Below, piece by piece: positions 1 through 12,258 of a DNA stretch of 64,000 nt. The notes beneath the pieces were generated by a model. It did no database searches. It was not told the DNA's origin and was given only the letters and a program-made list of their open reading frames with translations. Numbering within the stretch: position 1 is the stretch's first letter; each line of letters starts with the position of its first letter. Made by a program: the position numbers and the translations under genes. The stretch is from Bifidobacterium myosotis. GTDB taxonomy: Bacteria > Actinomycetota > Actinomycetes > Actinomycetales > Bifidobacteriaceae. Location of the stretch: assembly GCF_002259745.1 (NCBI RefSeq), contig NZ_MWWW01000002.1, positions 186,106-250,105 on the forward strand. The letters are read 5' to 3'.

Positions 1-277
1 CATCTTTGGCCAGAGGGGCCGGCGGTCTGCAAGTCGCTTTCGCGCATGACGTTATCGGTAGGATATCCGGTACGTGAACCGGGAATTCCCTGGGCCAGCG
101 CCGTTACCGGTCATCGATTCGGAAGGTGACAGGAGGTCCGCGACCGGAAACCGGCGCGACCGAGCAACTCGGCGCGCTGGGACGTTTGACTTGGCGGGCC
201 GTTCATGTTGTTGTTAGGGGGTATGGTTCGCGCGAGGGGGATGAATCATACCTGAAGATCAAGGGGGATTCACCGCC
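1..277. other. Upstream region without a recognisable gene
   Basis: No convincing coding frame, RNA gene or hairpin was seen. The stretch just before position 278 is G-rich and includes an AAGGGGG run about 10 bases before the ATG, which could serve as a ribosome binding site for the next gene. Confidence 0.4.
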
Positions 278-763
278 ATGGAATATTTCGTATTCAACTA
301 CCGCCGTTATGACCCATTACCCGGCTACGACGGCTTCATCGTCGTGGAACTGTCCGATCGTCCCGTCCGATATCACATCCAGCCCACGTTCGTCGGCGGC
401 CTCAATGCGCAGGAATGCCATGCGATGGCCTTGGCGGCGTGTCGCATCGCGTGCACTTCCACCGACGCGGTCCGTGGCAAGCTAAGTGTGGACCGGCTGC
501 AGCGCGCCATGACCCAACCGTGTCTCGAACGCCTGCGTACCATGCAATATCTGTTGGATGCGCACATGATCACGCATCCCGAGACCAAGGCCCGGTTCTG
601 CTATCTTCCTACCGTGCCCACGTTGGTGGACGGTATGATCATCAGTCCGGAGACGCTGGAAATGGCCGTGTTCATGACCATCGGGCAGGAGGACATCCGC
701 GTCAATCTGCGGTTCAAGTTCATTGGCTCCCGCTGGATGTGCCAGTTCGCTGATCTCGGCTAA
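278..763 (+). CDS. Conserved hypothetical protein, Rv3235-like
   Basis: This 161-residue soluble protein has no signal peptide or membrane segment. The middle (about residues 45-90) is helical and resembles the actinobacterial Rv3235 family, with an alanine-rich helix followed by a segment where the family has an arginine-rich patch. The C-terminal part (about 120-160) fits the family's final beta strands and ends WMCQFADLG. In other actinobacteria such genes often lie near secA, but the window starts too close to check that. The family link is a weak resemblance by eye and the function is unknown. Confidence 0.55.
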   Translation: MEYFVFNYRRYDPLPGYDGFIVVELSDRPVRYHIQPTFVGGLNAQECHAMALAACRIACTSTDAVRGKLSVDRLQRAMTQPCLERLRTMQYLLDAHMITHPETKARFCYLPTVPTLVDGMIISPETLEMAVFMTIGQEDIRVNLRFKFIGSRWMCQFADLG

Positions 764-774
764 AGGCGTCGCAC

Positions 775-811
775 GCATTGTCGCCATCGCGCATCACGGT
801 GGCGACAATGC
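775..811 (+). terminator. Hairpin after the Rv3235-like gene
   Basis: A perfect 12-bp stem (GCATTGTCGCCA pairing with TGGCGACAATGC) with a 13-base loop starts 12 bases after the stop codon. No T-run follows, so termination is plausible but not certain. Confidence 0.45.
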
Positions 812-1386
812 ATGGCATCAATGACGTCCCCGGAAAACCCGCCCCATACCAATGACAAAGGGGGTGCGCAATCAATGGGGGATTGATATTGAAGTGCTAT
901 TAAGCGGACGGCTCCTCCGCTACTGTCGAAGCGTCACACCGCCGTTCGACGTGTAGCGGAGCCGGAGGTACGCCATTGTCCGTCCGCCTCCAGTTCGTCA
1001 TTCTAGCGGTATCGTGCCAACGGCACGTCGATAACGCGGCAGCGAAACCACGAATCGCGTTGCGTATGCGACACATTGATGTACGGCGTCGTATAAGTCG
1101 TATGCCTTGCATGTTCCACTGGCTTCTCATGCAGGACGCCTATTGGGGTGCCCCCGTAATTCGACGGTTCCGGCGATTGTCCCGGCCGACGATTCGATGA
1201 CCAATCGTCGCGTCGCCGACAAGACAAGACCGTCGCCAACGGCAATACCCAGCGGTAGTCTACATATCAGAGAGACAGGAGTGACCATCGGATGCATCGC
1301 GACCGGTACTGGCCGGTAGCGGCCGGTAACGGCCGGTACCGGACGCAACGGATGGAATCCGACGGATCAGGCGAAGGGGCAGGGCT
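812..1386. other. Intergenic region
   Basis: About 575 bases with no supported gene. Short frames on both strands lack plausible starts and homology. The right end holds the 10-bp tandem repeat listed separately. Part of this stretch probably carries the promoter of the CapA-like gene, but no clear -35/-10 pair was found. Confidence 0.4.
1301..1340 (+). repeat. 10-bp tandem repeat, four units
   Basis: Four consecutive 10-base units read gaccggtact, ggccggtagc, ggccggtaac and ggccggtacc. The phase is exactly 10 bp, close to one helical turn, and ends 46 bases before the CapA-like start codon. Confidence 0.75.
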
Positions 1387-2769
1387 ATGAGCCATATCAG
1401 AGGACGCGGGCAGCATCGCGCGGGCGGTCCGCAGTCATACGCACGAGCGCATACGGGCATCGTGGCTGTGATCGCGGTGTTCGTGATCGCGCTCGCGGCG
1501 GCATTGGGCGTCGGCGTCTGGCTCACCACCCATGGCGACTCCAAAGCCGATACCGACTCAGCCGCAGGCCACACTGCAGCCTCGCAGACTGCGATCGACA
1601 AGCCGAAGGCGACCCCCAAGCCGGTCGCCGAGCATCACGGCAACTCCCCAGACTGCCCTGACACCGACTGCATCGCCCTGCTCGTCAACGGCGACCTGCT
1701 CTTCCATGAAGGGCTGTGGAGCCACTTCCAAGGCCCCAACCCCAATGCCACGGATGGCACGGCATTCAACTTCGACCCGTTGTTCGAGCCGATGAAGCAG
1801 TACATCCAAGCCTCGGACATCGCCGTATGCGAATTCGAGACGCCAATCGCACAGCGCGGCGGTCCCTACGCCGCCTACCCGATCTTCAACATCCCCCCGG
1901 AAGTGGCCGATGCCGCCAAGCGCGTGGGATACAACGCCTGCACGCACGCCACCAACCACTCGTGGGACCAGGGCTCGGATGGCATCGCGCGCCTGTGGGA
2001 CACGCTTGAGGCGGACGGCATCGCACAGACCGGCTCGTATAAGACCGAAGCCGACTCCACCAAACCGCTGGTCATCGATTCACCCACCGGCGGCGGAAAG
2101 CTGGGGCTGGTGACCGGAACGGTCTCCCTCAACGGCATGACCGCCGATTACGACTGGCAGGTGGACCGGCTGCGCGAGGATGGCGACCCGAACCATGACT
2201 CGGACATCCAGCGCGCGGTGGACAAGGCCAACAAGGCGCGAGAACAAGGTGCCGATGTCGTGGCCATCGCCATGCACTCGGTGCAGGAATACCTCGATTA
2301 CGCCGATTCCTGGCAGATCTCCGAAGCCCACGAACTGGCCGACACCGGCGCGTTCGACGTCATCTACGGTGCCGGATGCCACTGTGCGCAGCCCATCGAG
2401 CACTACAACAACACCTGGATCATCTACGGTCTTGGCAATGCGGTGACTGAATCCGCCAACACGCCCGATACGCTGGTCAACAACCAGGGCGTCACGGCAC
2501 GTATCCAATTCGCCGGCAAGAAGGGCGTCAAAGGCTCCTGGCGCGTGAACCGCATCGATTGGGTACCCACGGCTAACGTGCATCAGGGCAACTACCAATG
2601 GTGTCCGATATCCAGTGACCATCCCATAGGCACCTGTTGGGACGAGGCGTACGACGCCCAGATACGGCAACGCATCTGGAACGTCATCTACTCCATGGGC
2701 GCCGACCAGAACGTGGTGCGCGAGTGGAACATCACCCAGGAGCAGACGGCCTCGTCCGGCACGAAGTGA
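1387..2769 (+). CDS. CapA-family (PGA_cap) exported protein
   Basis: This 460-residue protein has one N-terminal hydrophobic segment (about residues 21-45), either a membrane anchor or an uncleaved signal. A Thr/Lys/Pro-rich linker to about residue 90 follows, then a CapA/PgsA metallophosphoesterase-like domain. Family motifs visible are LLVNGDLLFHEGLW, ATNHSWDQG (the N-H pair), AMHSVQEY and IYGAGCHCAQPIEHY. The family was named for poly-gamma-glutamate capsule synthesis, but most members in organisms without that capsule have an unknown wall-associated role. No pgsB/C partners are visible nearby, so polyglutamate synthesis should not be assumed. Confidence 0.85.
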   Translation: MSHIRGRGQHRAGGPQSYARAHTGIVAVIAVFVIALAAALGVGVWLTTHGDSKADTDSAAGHTAASQTAIDKPKATPKPVAEHHGNSPDCPDTDCIALLVNGDLLFHEGLWSHFQGPNPNATDGTAFNFDPLFEPMKQYIQASDIAVCEFETPIAQRGGPYAAYPIFNIPPEVADAAKRVGYNACTHATNHSWDQGSDGIARLWDTLEADGIAQTGSYKTEADSTKPLVIDSPTGGGKLGLVTGTVSLNGMTADYDWQVDRLREDGDPNHDSDIQRAVDKANKAREQGADVVAIAMHSVQEYLDYADSWQISEAHELADTGAFDVIYGAGCHCAQPIEHYNNTWIIYGLGNAVTESANTPDTLVNNQGVTARIQFAGKKGVKGSWRVNRIDWVPTANVHQGNYQWCPISSDHPIGTCWDEAYDAQIRQRIWNVIYSMGADQNVVREWNITQEQTASSGTK

Positions 2770-2840
2770 CCATTGGTGGCGTCGGCCGACGGGTGGCGTC
2801 AAGTCAGTGGTCGGTGGTCGGTCGGCGGGGCAGCTGTCAA

Positions 2841-2951
2841 GCCGATTCGTTTCGAGCCGTTGACTCTGCGCGCCGTTGATTCCTTAGGCCATTGACCCTG
2901 CGAGCCGCTGCCTCATCAAGCCTTTGCCCCTCACAAGCCCTTGCCCCTCAA
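2841..2951 (+). repeat. Degenerate 16-bp tandem repeats
   Basis: About seven units of 15-17 bases, each starting GCC, follow one another; examples are gccgttgactctgcgc and gccgttgattccttag. They fill the gap between the CapA-like gene and the dehydrogenase gene and do not encode a supported protein. Confidence 0.6.
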
Positions 2952-3004
2952 GTCAATGCCGCCCTATGTTCCCTTTCTCCCACCGCACGCCTAATGTGGT
3001 GGGC

Positions 3005-4045
3005 ATGACCGAGATCTACGAAACCCAGCCCGAGCGCACGGATCTGCCGCTGGTGGTGATGCCCGCGGTATTCGACTCGATGATCGGACCGCTCAAGGCG
3101 CAACTTCCCGCACTCAAGGACGTGGCGCGCGTGCGGCTGTATCAGGACTTCACCGAGGATGAGGATCTCATAGCCGAGCGCACCGCCGGCGCGACCGTTA
3201 TGATCAACGGCGGCCCGCACCTATCCGACGACCTGCTGCGACGTCTGTCCGGTGGCGTGCGCGGCGGCGAGGGCGGCAAGGTGCGCTGCATCGTCTTCTC
3301 CGGCACCGGCGTGGCCAGCTACATCAACCTCGCCCTCGCGCGCGAGCTCGGCGTACGCATCTGCAATGCCGTTCATTACGGCGACAACGCGGTTGCCGAG
3401 CATACGTTTGCATTGTTGCTCGAGTTGGTGCGCCGCGTCGGCGAACTCGATCACGGCATCAAGGAGGGAGGCTGGGCCGGCCCCCACATGGACGGACTCC
3501 AGCTCGCCGGTCGTCGGCTGGGCATCATCGGCCTTGGCGGCATCGGCTCGACCGTCGCCCGCATCGCCCGCGCCTTCGGCATGGATGTCGCGGCTTGGCG
3601 GACCGGTCACACGCCCGCCGAGCGGTTCGCCGAAAGCGGGGCCACGCCCATCGACGACCTCGACGAACTCATCGCCGGCTCGGATGTCGTCTCCGTCCAC
3701 CTGCCGCTCATCGACGGGGCCACGCGCGGCCTGATCACGGCCGACAACCTCGCGCATCTCAAACCGGGCACGCTGTTCATCAACACGGCCCGCGCCGAGG
3801 TCATCGCCCCCGGCGCACTGCTCGCCCGCCTTGAGCAGGGCGATATCCCGGCCGCCCTTGACGTCTACGACCATGAGCCGCTGCCCGCCGACGACCCGCT
3901 CCGCCGCATCCCCGGCATCGTGCTCACCCCGCATGTCGGCTGGCGCACCGACGGTGCGTTCCGTGAGCTCACCCGTCAGATGGTCGCCTGCATCGGCGCC
4001 TATTTCGCCGGCGACGATCTCAACGTCGTGGTCTCCGAATGCTGA
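3005..4045 (+). CDS. D-isomer-specific 2-hydroxyacid dehydrogenase
   Basis: This 346-residue NAD(P)-dependent oxidoreductase of the D-lactate/phosphoglycerate dehydrogenase superfamily would interconvert 2-oxoacids and D-2-hydroxyacids in the cytoplasm. It has the Rossmann motif GIIGLGGIGSTVARIARAFG, the substrate-binding arginine in NTARAEV, the glutamate in DVYDHEPLP and the catalytic histidine in LTPHVGW. The start is placed at MTEIYE: an in-frame start at 2924 would add 27 residues lying in the repeat tract and unlike the family. Substrate is not predictable; its position as a single gene before the YigZ gene gives no pathway clue. Confidence 0.87.
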   Translation: MTEIYETQPERTDLPLVVMPAVFDSMIGPLKAQLPALKDVARVRLYQDFTEDEDLIAERTAGATVMINGGPHLSDDLLRRLSGGVRGGEGGKVRCIVFSGTGVASYINLALARELGVRICNAVHYGDNAVAEHTFALLLELVRRVGELDHGIKEGGWAGPHMDGLQLAGRRLGIIGLGGIGSTVARIARAFGMDVAAWRTGHTPAERFAESGATPIDDLDELIAGSDVVSVHLPLIDGATRGLITADNLAHLKPGTLFINTARAEVIAPGALLARLEQGDIPAALDVYDHEPLPADDPLRRIPGIVLTPHVGWRTDGAFRELTRQMVACIGAYFAGDDLNVVVSEC

Positions 4046-4107
4046 CCCACGGCGTTCCGCCCATCCCATCCACCTGACACCCCGGACGCCCACTCGCAAA
4101 GCCCATC

Positions 4108-4749
4108 ATGCAAACCATTCTCAACACGCCGGATCAGCCGGCCCATGACTCGCTGGTCGAAAAGAAATCCGAATTCATTGGCGACGCGGCCCACGTCGAT
4201 ACGCTCGACGAGGCGCTCGCATTCGTCGCCGCCATCCGTGAGCGGCATCCCAAGGCCCGTCATGTGGCGTACGCCGCCGTGTGCGGCGGTGCCGATGGAC
4301 GCCTGTCCGAACGCATGAGCGATGACGGCGAGCCTTCCGGCACCGCCGGCAAGCCGATTCTCGACGTGCTCAAGCAATCCGGTACCACCGACTGTGTCAT
4401 CGCCGTCACCCGGTATTTCGGAGGCATCCTGCTCGGCTCGGGCGGGCTGGTCCGCGCCTACTCGTCTGCCGCGTCGATGGCGATGAAAACCGCGCGTGTG
4501 GCGCGCATCATGACCGCCCGCCGCTATCGTGTCCGGCTTGACTACCCGCAACTGTCCCGTTTCCAGCAGATTCTCGCCCAGATCGATGGACGGCAGGAGG
4601 CCGAGGAGTACGCGGCCGACATCCGGCTGACCGCCGTGGTGCCCGCCGAACGGACCGGACGGTTCGAGGAACGGGTGCGGGAGACGTTCAACGCCGCCGT
4701 CACACCGGAACCGGTGGATATGGTCAACATCCCCGTACCGCTCGATTAA
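4108..4749 (+). CDS. YigZ/IMPACT family protein (UPF0029)
   Basis: This 213-residue protein has the N-terminal IMPACT domain: KKSEFIGDA, HVAYAA, then the signature SDDGEPSGTAGKPILDVL and VTRYFGGILLGSGGLVRAY. A smaller C-terminal ferredoxin-like domain (about residues 140-205) follows, giving the usual bacterial length. Eukaryotic IMPACT modulates the translation-stress kinase GCN2; the bacterial role is not settled, and ribosome- or peptidase-related functions have been proposed. The next gene starts 10 bases downstream, so the two are probably co-transcribed. Confidence 0.9.
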   Translation: MQTILNTPDQPAHDSLVEKKSEFIGDAAHVDTLDEALAFVAAIRERHPKARHVAYAAVCGGADGRLSERMSDDGEPSGTAGKPILDVLKQSGTTDCVIAVTRYFGGILLGSGGLVRAYSSAASMAMKTARVARIMTARRYRVRLDYPQLSRFQQILAQIDGRQEAEEYAADIRLTAVVPAERTGRFEERVRETFNAAVTPEPVDMVNIPVPLD

Positions 4750-4758
4750 GCTGGAACC

Positions 4759-5496
4759 ATGACCGACCAGAACGCCAACGAATCCGCCGCCGCGCCCATC
4801 GCCGACGCCCCGATTCCCGAACCTCAGTCCGGCACGCCCGCGTCCGCCAACGATGAGGCCGCGCCTGCGGCTGAGCCCGATTCCGGCTCCGCCGAGGCCA
4901 CTGCCGATTTCGAACCGCTAACCGCCACGTACGAGCGTCTGCGCCACTCCACGGACCCGGCGGAGCTCTCCGAATTCGCCCGCCGCCCATTGCCGGACCG
5001 TTCCGATCAGGCGGCGTTCTCCCGAGCCACCGCACTGCTCGAGGCCGTGGCTGGCAACCCGCACACCCCGGTGGAGGATCGAGTGTTCCTGGCGAGCACG
5101 ATGCCGTTCCCGAACGTGCTGGTCAAGCTCTCCACCGACCCCGAGGCTGCCGTGCGCGAAGCCGTGGCCGCCAATACGGACGACAAGAACTGGCTGGTGG
5201 GCCGTCTGACCAAGGACCCGGTGCCCGCCGTCAGGGATACGGCGCTCAAGAACAAGCGCACCAGCTGGAAGATGCGTCTCGAGGGTGCGCAGAACCCTGA
5301 GGTGGATACCGAAACGCTTGACTTTCTCGGCTCGCTCGGCACCGAACTCGAGGAGGGCGCCCCTGCGGTGCTGTCCTCGATGGTGCGGCGTGCCGTGGCG
5401 CTCAACCCCAACGTGTCCGAGACCATGTTGGACAAGCTCGCCGATGACCCGTCGGCGGAGGTGCGTCACGCCGTGGAGCGTCGCCGTCGCGCGTGA
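4759..5496 (+). CDS. Leucine-rich-repeat-variant (LRV/HEAT-like) protein
   Basis: This 245-residue protein has no signal peptide. An Ala/Pro/Glu-rich N-terminal tail (about residues 1-50) precedes alpha-helical repeats of the LRV type, for example around residues 100-150 (LVKLSTDPEAAVREAVAAN) and 205-240 (MLDKLADDPSAEVRHAVERR). Such solenoids usually bind proteins or nucleic acids. It starts 10 bases after the YigZ gene, suggesting an operon. Some databases give homologs regulator names, but no DNA-binding domain is visible. Confidence 0.75.
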   Translation: MTDQNANESAAAPIADAPIPEPQSGTPASANDEAAPAAEPDSGSAEATADFEPLTATYERLRHSTDPAELSEFARRPLPDRSDQAAFSRATALLEAVAGNPHTPVEDRVFLASTMPFPNVLVKLSTDPEAAVREAVAANTDDKNWLVGRLTKDPVPAVRDTALKNKRTSWKMRLEGAQNPEVDTETLDFLGSLGTELEEGAPAVLSSMVRRAVALNPNVSETMLDKLADDPSAEVRHAVERRRRA

Positions 5497-5676
5497 CCGC
5501 GGCCGGACGCTTTGGCTGGCGAGTCGGCTGCGCCCGACTGGTTACGTGACCGTTTACCAGGTGTTCGTCATCCGGACATCAATATGGGCGGCGCATCGCT
5601 GAAACGTACTGATTTGGCCGTGTCGCTTTACCTTCAATACGGTGTGGCGTAACCGGTCGGCGTTAGACTGGGGGCT

Positions 5677-7842
5677 ATGAGTGAGCGTACCGAGAGTGAA
5701 GTTCGTCTGGCCCGTCCGCTGATTCGGTTGGCCAAATTGGTCGGCATAGGAACCAGCTATGTGGGCATGAGTCACGACTACCACGAGATCGCCGATGATG
5801 TTCTGGTAGCCCTGCTTGCTGCGTTGGGTATCGATGCCAGCAGCGAAACCGCACAGGAGACCGCCATCCGTCGCATCCTGAACCAGCGTCACAGCCGGCT
5901 GGTCGCCCCCACGGTGCTGCACATCGCGGGCAAGGAGGGCAAGGTCTACGTCAATACTGGCATTCTGGACGTGCCGTCCGCAACCATCACGCTAGAGAAC
6001 GGCCAGCCTTACGAGGGCGCCATCGAAGTCGGCCCGGGGGATGGCTCCCAGGCCTACGACCTTGACGGTACGTTCATCTCCACCGCCGCCCTGATCATCC
6101 CCGCCGATCTTCCGGTCGGCTATCACACGCTGCACGTCAGGGTGTCGGACCGTGTGCAGGACGCCACGCTGATCAGCGCCCCGGACCACATCGAACTGCT
6201 TGATCCGATGAAGGGCGGCAGCCTGTGGGGCTGGATGGCGCAGCTGTATTCGATTCGTTCCAGTGGTTCCTGGGGCGTGGGCGACTACGAGGACCTCAAG
6301 AACCTGCTGGTGGACGCCAAGCGCAAGACCGGTGCCGACTTCGTGCTCATCAATCCGGTGCATTCCGCCGAGCCCGTCTCCCCGCTGACGCCGTCCCCGT
6401 ACCTGCCGGTGAGCCGTCGTCTGGTCAACTTCACGTACATCCGCCCTGAGTCGCTGCCGGAGTACGCCGCGCTCGCCGCAGACGCCAAGGCCGAGGTGGA
6501 TGGACTGCACGCCGACGCCGAGCCGCTCAACGGCGATGCCCAGATCATCGACCGCGACGCCATGTGGCGCACGAAGATGCATGCGCTGTGGATCATCTTC
6601 AAGGCCGGCCGCTCCGCCGAACGTCAGGCGGCGTTCGAGTCGTTCAAGCAGACCTGTGGCTCCGATTTGGAGGCATACGCCACATGGTGCCTGTGCTACG
6701 ACAAGTGGGGAGCCCCCACCGCAGACCCGGACAACTGGGAGCGCAAGTACAACCGTGAGTCCCCCGAGGTCGCCGACCTTAAGGCCCAGTTCCCGGACAC
6801 CCTGGACTTCTATCGCTGGCTCGAATGGGTCGCCGCCGATCAGCTCGCCGCGGCACAGCAGGCGGCCAAGGACGCCGGTATGCGCATCGGCGTGATGTCC
6901 GACATGGCCGTGGGCGTGCATCCGCTCGGCGCCGATGTGTGGTGGCATCCCGAGCGCTTCGCCAAGGGCGCGACCGTCGGTGCCCCGCCGGACATGTTCA
7001 ACCAGCAGGGCCAGGATTGGAGCCAGCCGCCGCTGAGCCCCATCGATCTGGAGGCCACTGGCTACACGACATACCGCAACATGGTGCACGGCATGTTCGC
7101 CCGTGCCGGTGCGGTGCGCATCGACCATATCCTCGGACTGTTCCGCCTGTGGTGGATTCCTGAGAACCACCCCGCCACCGACGGCGGCTACGTTTACTAC
7201 GATTCCGACATCATGCTCGGCATTCTGGCCATCGAGGCCTCCCGCGCGAATGGCGTGGTCGTGGGCGAGGATCTGGGCGTCGTGCCCGAGTACGTGGCCG
7301 ATTCGCTGTCCAGCCATGGCATTCTGGGCTGCGCCGTGGAATGGTTCGAGCAGCGTGACGGCGTGTTCCGTCCGCCGGTCAAGTGGCGTCCCTACGCGCT
7401 GGCGTCCGTCAACACGCACGACCTGCCGCCGGCAGCCGGCTACCTCGAATTCGAGCACGTCAAGATTCGTGAGCGTCTGGGCCTGCTGACCGGTCCGGCC
7501 GAGGAATTCGAGGCATCTGCCAAGGCCGAGCAGGACGCCATGCTGGCCATGCTGGTTGAGCAGGGCTACCTTGATCCGGAATTCGCCGAGCATCGTGAAG
7601 AGCACGAGGCGGAGATCGTCGATGCGCTGTACCGCGCGCTCAAGGGGTCGCCGTGCAAGTTGCTGGCCGCCTCCATCACCGATGCGGTGGGGGAGAAGCG
7701 CGCGCAGAACCAGCCGGGCACCAACAACGAGTACCCGAACTGGCGTATCCCGCTGGCCGATGCCAAGGGCAACGTGGTGCCGCTCGAAACGCTCTTCGAC
7801 ACGCCCGGCGCCCAGCGCTTCGCCGAGATCTTCAACAGCTGA
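5677..7842 (+). CDS. malQ: 4-alpha-glucanotransferase (amylomaltase)
   Basis: This 721-residue GH77 enzyme transfers alpha-1,4-glucan segments between maltooligosaccharides in the cytoplasm. The N-terminal extension (about 165 residues, with beta-rich segments) is typical of the longer actinobacterial and enterobacterial form. Catalytic-domain motifs are GSWGVGDYEDLKNLL, GVMSDMAVGV, RIDHILGLFRLWWIPE (nucleophile Asp), VGEDLGVVPE (acid/base Glu) and VNTHDLPPAAGYL. It works with debranching enzyme and phosphorylase in glycogen and maltodextrin use; the debranching gene lies about 1.5 kb downstream on the other strand. Two hairpins follow the stop codon. Confidence 0.95.
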   Translation: MSERTESEVRLARPLIRLAKLVGIGTSYVGMSHDYHEIADDVLVALLAALGIDASSETAQETAIRRILNQRHSRLVAPTVLHIAGKEGKVYVNTGILDVPSATITLENGQPYEGAIEVGPGDGSQAYDLDGTFISTAALIIPADLPVGYHTLHVRVSDRVQDATLISAPDHIELLDPMKGGSLWGWMAQLYSIRSSGSWGVGDYEDLKNLLVDAKRKTGADFVLINPVHSAEPVSPLTPSPYLPVSRRLVNFTYIRPESLPEYAALAADAKAEVDGLHADAEPLNGDAQIIDRDAMWRTKMHALWIIFKAGRSAERQAAFESFKQTCGSDLEAYATWCLCYDKWGAPTADPDNWERKYNRESPEVADLKAQFPDTLDFYRWLEWVAADQLAAAQQAAKDAGMRIGVMSDMAVGVHPLGADVWWHPERFAKGATVGAPPDMFNQQGQDWSQPPLSPIDLEATGYTTYRNMVHGMFARAGAVRIDHILGLFRLWWIPENHPATDGGYVYYDSDIMLGILAIEASRANGVVVGEDLGVVPEYVADSLSSHGILGCAVEWFEQRDGVFRPPVKWRPYALASVNTHDLPPAAGYLEFEHVKIRERLGLLTGPAEEFEASAKAEQDAMLAMLVEQGYLDPEFAEHREEHEAEIVDALYRALKGSPCKLLAASITDAVGEKRAQNQPGTNNEYPNWRIPLADAKGNVVPLETLFDTPGAQRFAEIFNS

Positions 7843-7846
7843 AACA

Positions 7847-7870
7847 GTGCACCGTCTGGTGACGGTGCAC
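7847..7870 (+). terminator. Hairpin after malQ
   Basis: A perfect 10-bp stem GTGCACCGTC/GACGGTGCAC with a TGGT loop begins 5 bases after the malQ stop. There is no T-run, so it may act together with the second hairpin at 7928. Confidence 0.6.
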
Positions 7871-7927
7871 GGGTGGTGTTCGCCGGGGACTGATTGGTGT
7901 TTGACGGTCATCCGGTAAGTGCCATGG

Positions 7928-7966
7928 GCGCCCGGAATGTCCGAGGGGCATCCGGGCGCTGCTTTT
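7928..7966 (+). terminator. Second hairpin after malQ with T-tract
   Basis: GCGCCCGGA pairs with TCCGGGCGC, extended by weaker inner pairing, and a TTTT run follows at 7963-7966. This is a better rho-independent candidate than the hairpin at 7847. Confidence 0.6.
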
Positions 7967-8101
7967 GTGGCCCGCTTTCGCGGGAGTTTCTTGCGCCGAG
8001 TCAAGTCAAAGTCGATGTGAGCGGCCGGGTATGGCTGTCGTGGTTGCGGTCATGACCGGTACCGAGATGATGCATTGCGAAATTCGGCGCACCACGCCGC
8101 T

Positions 8102-8130
8102 TTGCCGTATGTCAAGCCCGGCGATATACT
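8102..8130 (+). promoter_or_regulatory. Promoter of the rplM-rpsI operon
   Basis: A -35 box TTGCCG (8102-8107) and a -10 box TATACT (8125-8130) are separated by exactly 17 bases. Transcription would begin near 8137, leaving a leader of about 170 bases before the rplM GTG. GGGTCCTTC and GAGGACTTTC in the leader could pair, but no known L13 leader fold was verified. Confidence 0.7.
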
Positions 8131-8304
8131 AGTGGATTGTTGTGTTTCCCTAAGGGGTCCTTCAAAGCGCTTTCCCACTCGCCACCGAGGACTTTCAGGG
8201 AGCCCACGGATAAAGAGGTTCGATGCTTCTTGGATGCGCGCTGTGACCAAGCACACGTCAAGCAGCTGAAAACCCGGAACACAATGAATAGAAAAGGTAA
8301 TCCA

Positions 8305-8754
8305 GTGAAAACTTTCACTCCGAAGCCAGCTGATCTGACTCACGACTGGTACATCGTCGACGCCACCGACGTCGTGCTCGGCCGTCTCGCCACCCAGGTT
8401 TCTACCCTGCTGCGCGGCAAGAACAAGCCGACCTACGCTCCGCACGCTGATCTCGGCGATTACGTCATCGTCATCAACGCCGACAAGATTGCTCTCACCG
8501 GCAACAAGATGGGCAAGGAACTCTACGTGCACTCCGGCCGCCCCGGTGGCCTGCGCCGTGATTCCTACGCCGAGCTGCTCGAGAAGAACCCCGAGCGCAT
8601 CATCAAGACCGCCGTCAAGGGCATGCTGCCGAAGAACCGTCTGGCCAAGGTCCAGCTCGACCGTCTCCGCGTTTTCCGCGGCGCCGAGCACCCGCACACC
8701 CCCCAGCAGCCCAAGGTCTTCGAGATCGCTCAGGTCTCGCAGCAGGCCAAGTGA
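8305..8754 (+). CDS. rplM: 50S ribosomal protein L13
   Basis: This 149-residue L13 binds 23S rRNA early in large-subunit assembly. Diagnostic segments include [25 protein letters not shown] YVHSGRPGG, and [11 protein letters not shown]. The GTG at 8305 is chosen because translation from it matches the family N-terminus ([11 protein letters not shown]) and an AAAAGG purine run lies about 8 bases upstream. Longer in-frame extensions would fall in the promoter and leader. It is the first gene of the conserved rplM-rpsI operon, with rpsI 22 bases downstream. Confidence 0.97.
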   Translation: MKTFTPKPADLTHDWYIVDATDVVLGRLATQVSTLLRGKNKPTYAPHADLGDYVIVINADKIALTGNKMGKELYVHSGRPGGLRRDSYAELLEKNPERIIKTAVKGMLPKNRLAKVQLDRLRVFRGAEHPHTPQQPKVFEIAQVSQQAK

Positions 8755-8776
8755 AACCTGAGAGGAGATAAGAATC

Positions 8777-9268
8777 ATGGCTGAAAACACCAACGACTCC
8801 CAGGTTGTCGAGACCGAAGAGGAGCTCACCAACTACACCACCGAAACCAACGCCGGCGCTGGCACCGGCACCTCCGCGATCGAGCCGGGCTACGGCACCG
8901 GTCGCCGCAAGGAGGCTGTCGCCCGCGTTCGTCTGGTTCCGGGCTCCGGCAAGTGGACCATCAACGGCCGCACCCTGGAGGAGTACTTCCCCTCCAAGCT
9001 GCTGCAGCGTGAGGTCAACTCCCCGATTGTGCTGCTCAAGCTCGAAGGCAAGTTCGACGCTATCGTCCTCGTTGACGGTGGTGGTACCACCGGTCAGGCC
9101 GGCGCCATCCGCCTCGGCGTGGCCCGTGCGCTGAACGCCATCGATCGTGATGCCAACCGCGCCGCCCTGAAGAAGGCTGGCTTCCTGACCCGCGACGCCC
9201 GCGTCGTGGAGCGCAAGAAGGCTGGTCTGCACAAGGCACGTCGCGCCCCGCAGTTCTCCAAGCGTTAA
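8777..9268 (+). CDS. rpsI: 30S ribosomal protein S9
   Basis: This 163-residue S9 sits in the small-subunit head, with its C-terminal tail reaching the P-site tRNA. The first 35 or so residues are an acidic, Thr/Asn-rich extension common in actinobacteria. The conserved core starts near [19 protein letters not shown] and ends with the classic RRAPQFSKR tail. The ATG follows a GAGGAGATAAGA ribosome binding site. Confidence 0.97.
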   Translation: MAENTNDSQVVETEEELTNYTTETNAGAGTGTSAIEPGYGTGRRKEAVARVRLVPGSGKWTINGRTLEEYFPSKLLQREVNSPIVLLKLEGKFDAIVLVDGGGTTGQAGAIRLGVARALNAIDRDANRAALKKAGFLTRDARVVERKKAGLHKARRAPQFSKR

Positions 9269-9297
9269 TTTCGCTTCGACTGCGTTCTACCGAGCAC

Positions 9298-9335
9298 AAG
9301 GAACCCCTCGTGGACTTATCCGCGAGGGGTTCCTT
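9298..9335 (+). terminator. Terminator of rplM-rpsI
   Basis: The 13-bp stem AAGGAACCCCTCG/CGAGGGGTTCCTT is perfect with a 12-base loop. It lies between convergent rpsI and glgX, so it may also stop transcription coming from the minus strand. Confidence 0.88.
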
Positions 9336-9366
9336 GTATCTGAGGGTATTTGAGAGCCCGGAAGTG

Positions 9367-12254
<2,888 letters not shown>

Positions 12255-12258
<4 letters not shown>

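Noticed and set aside
5992..8004. 670-codon minus-strand frame inside malQ
   Set aside because: Antisense shadow; the plus strand encodes a complete GH77 enzyme.
8137..8304. N-terminal extension of L13
   Set aside because: It lies in the promoter and leader; homologs start at the GTG at 8305.
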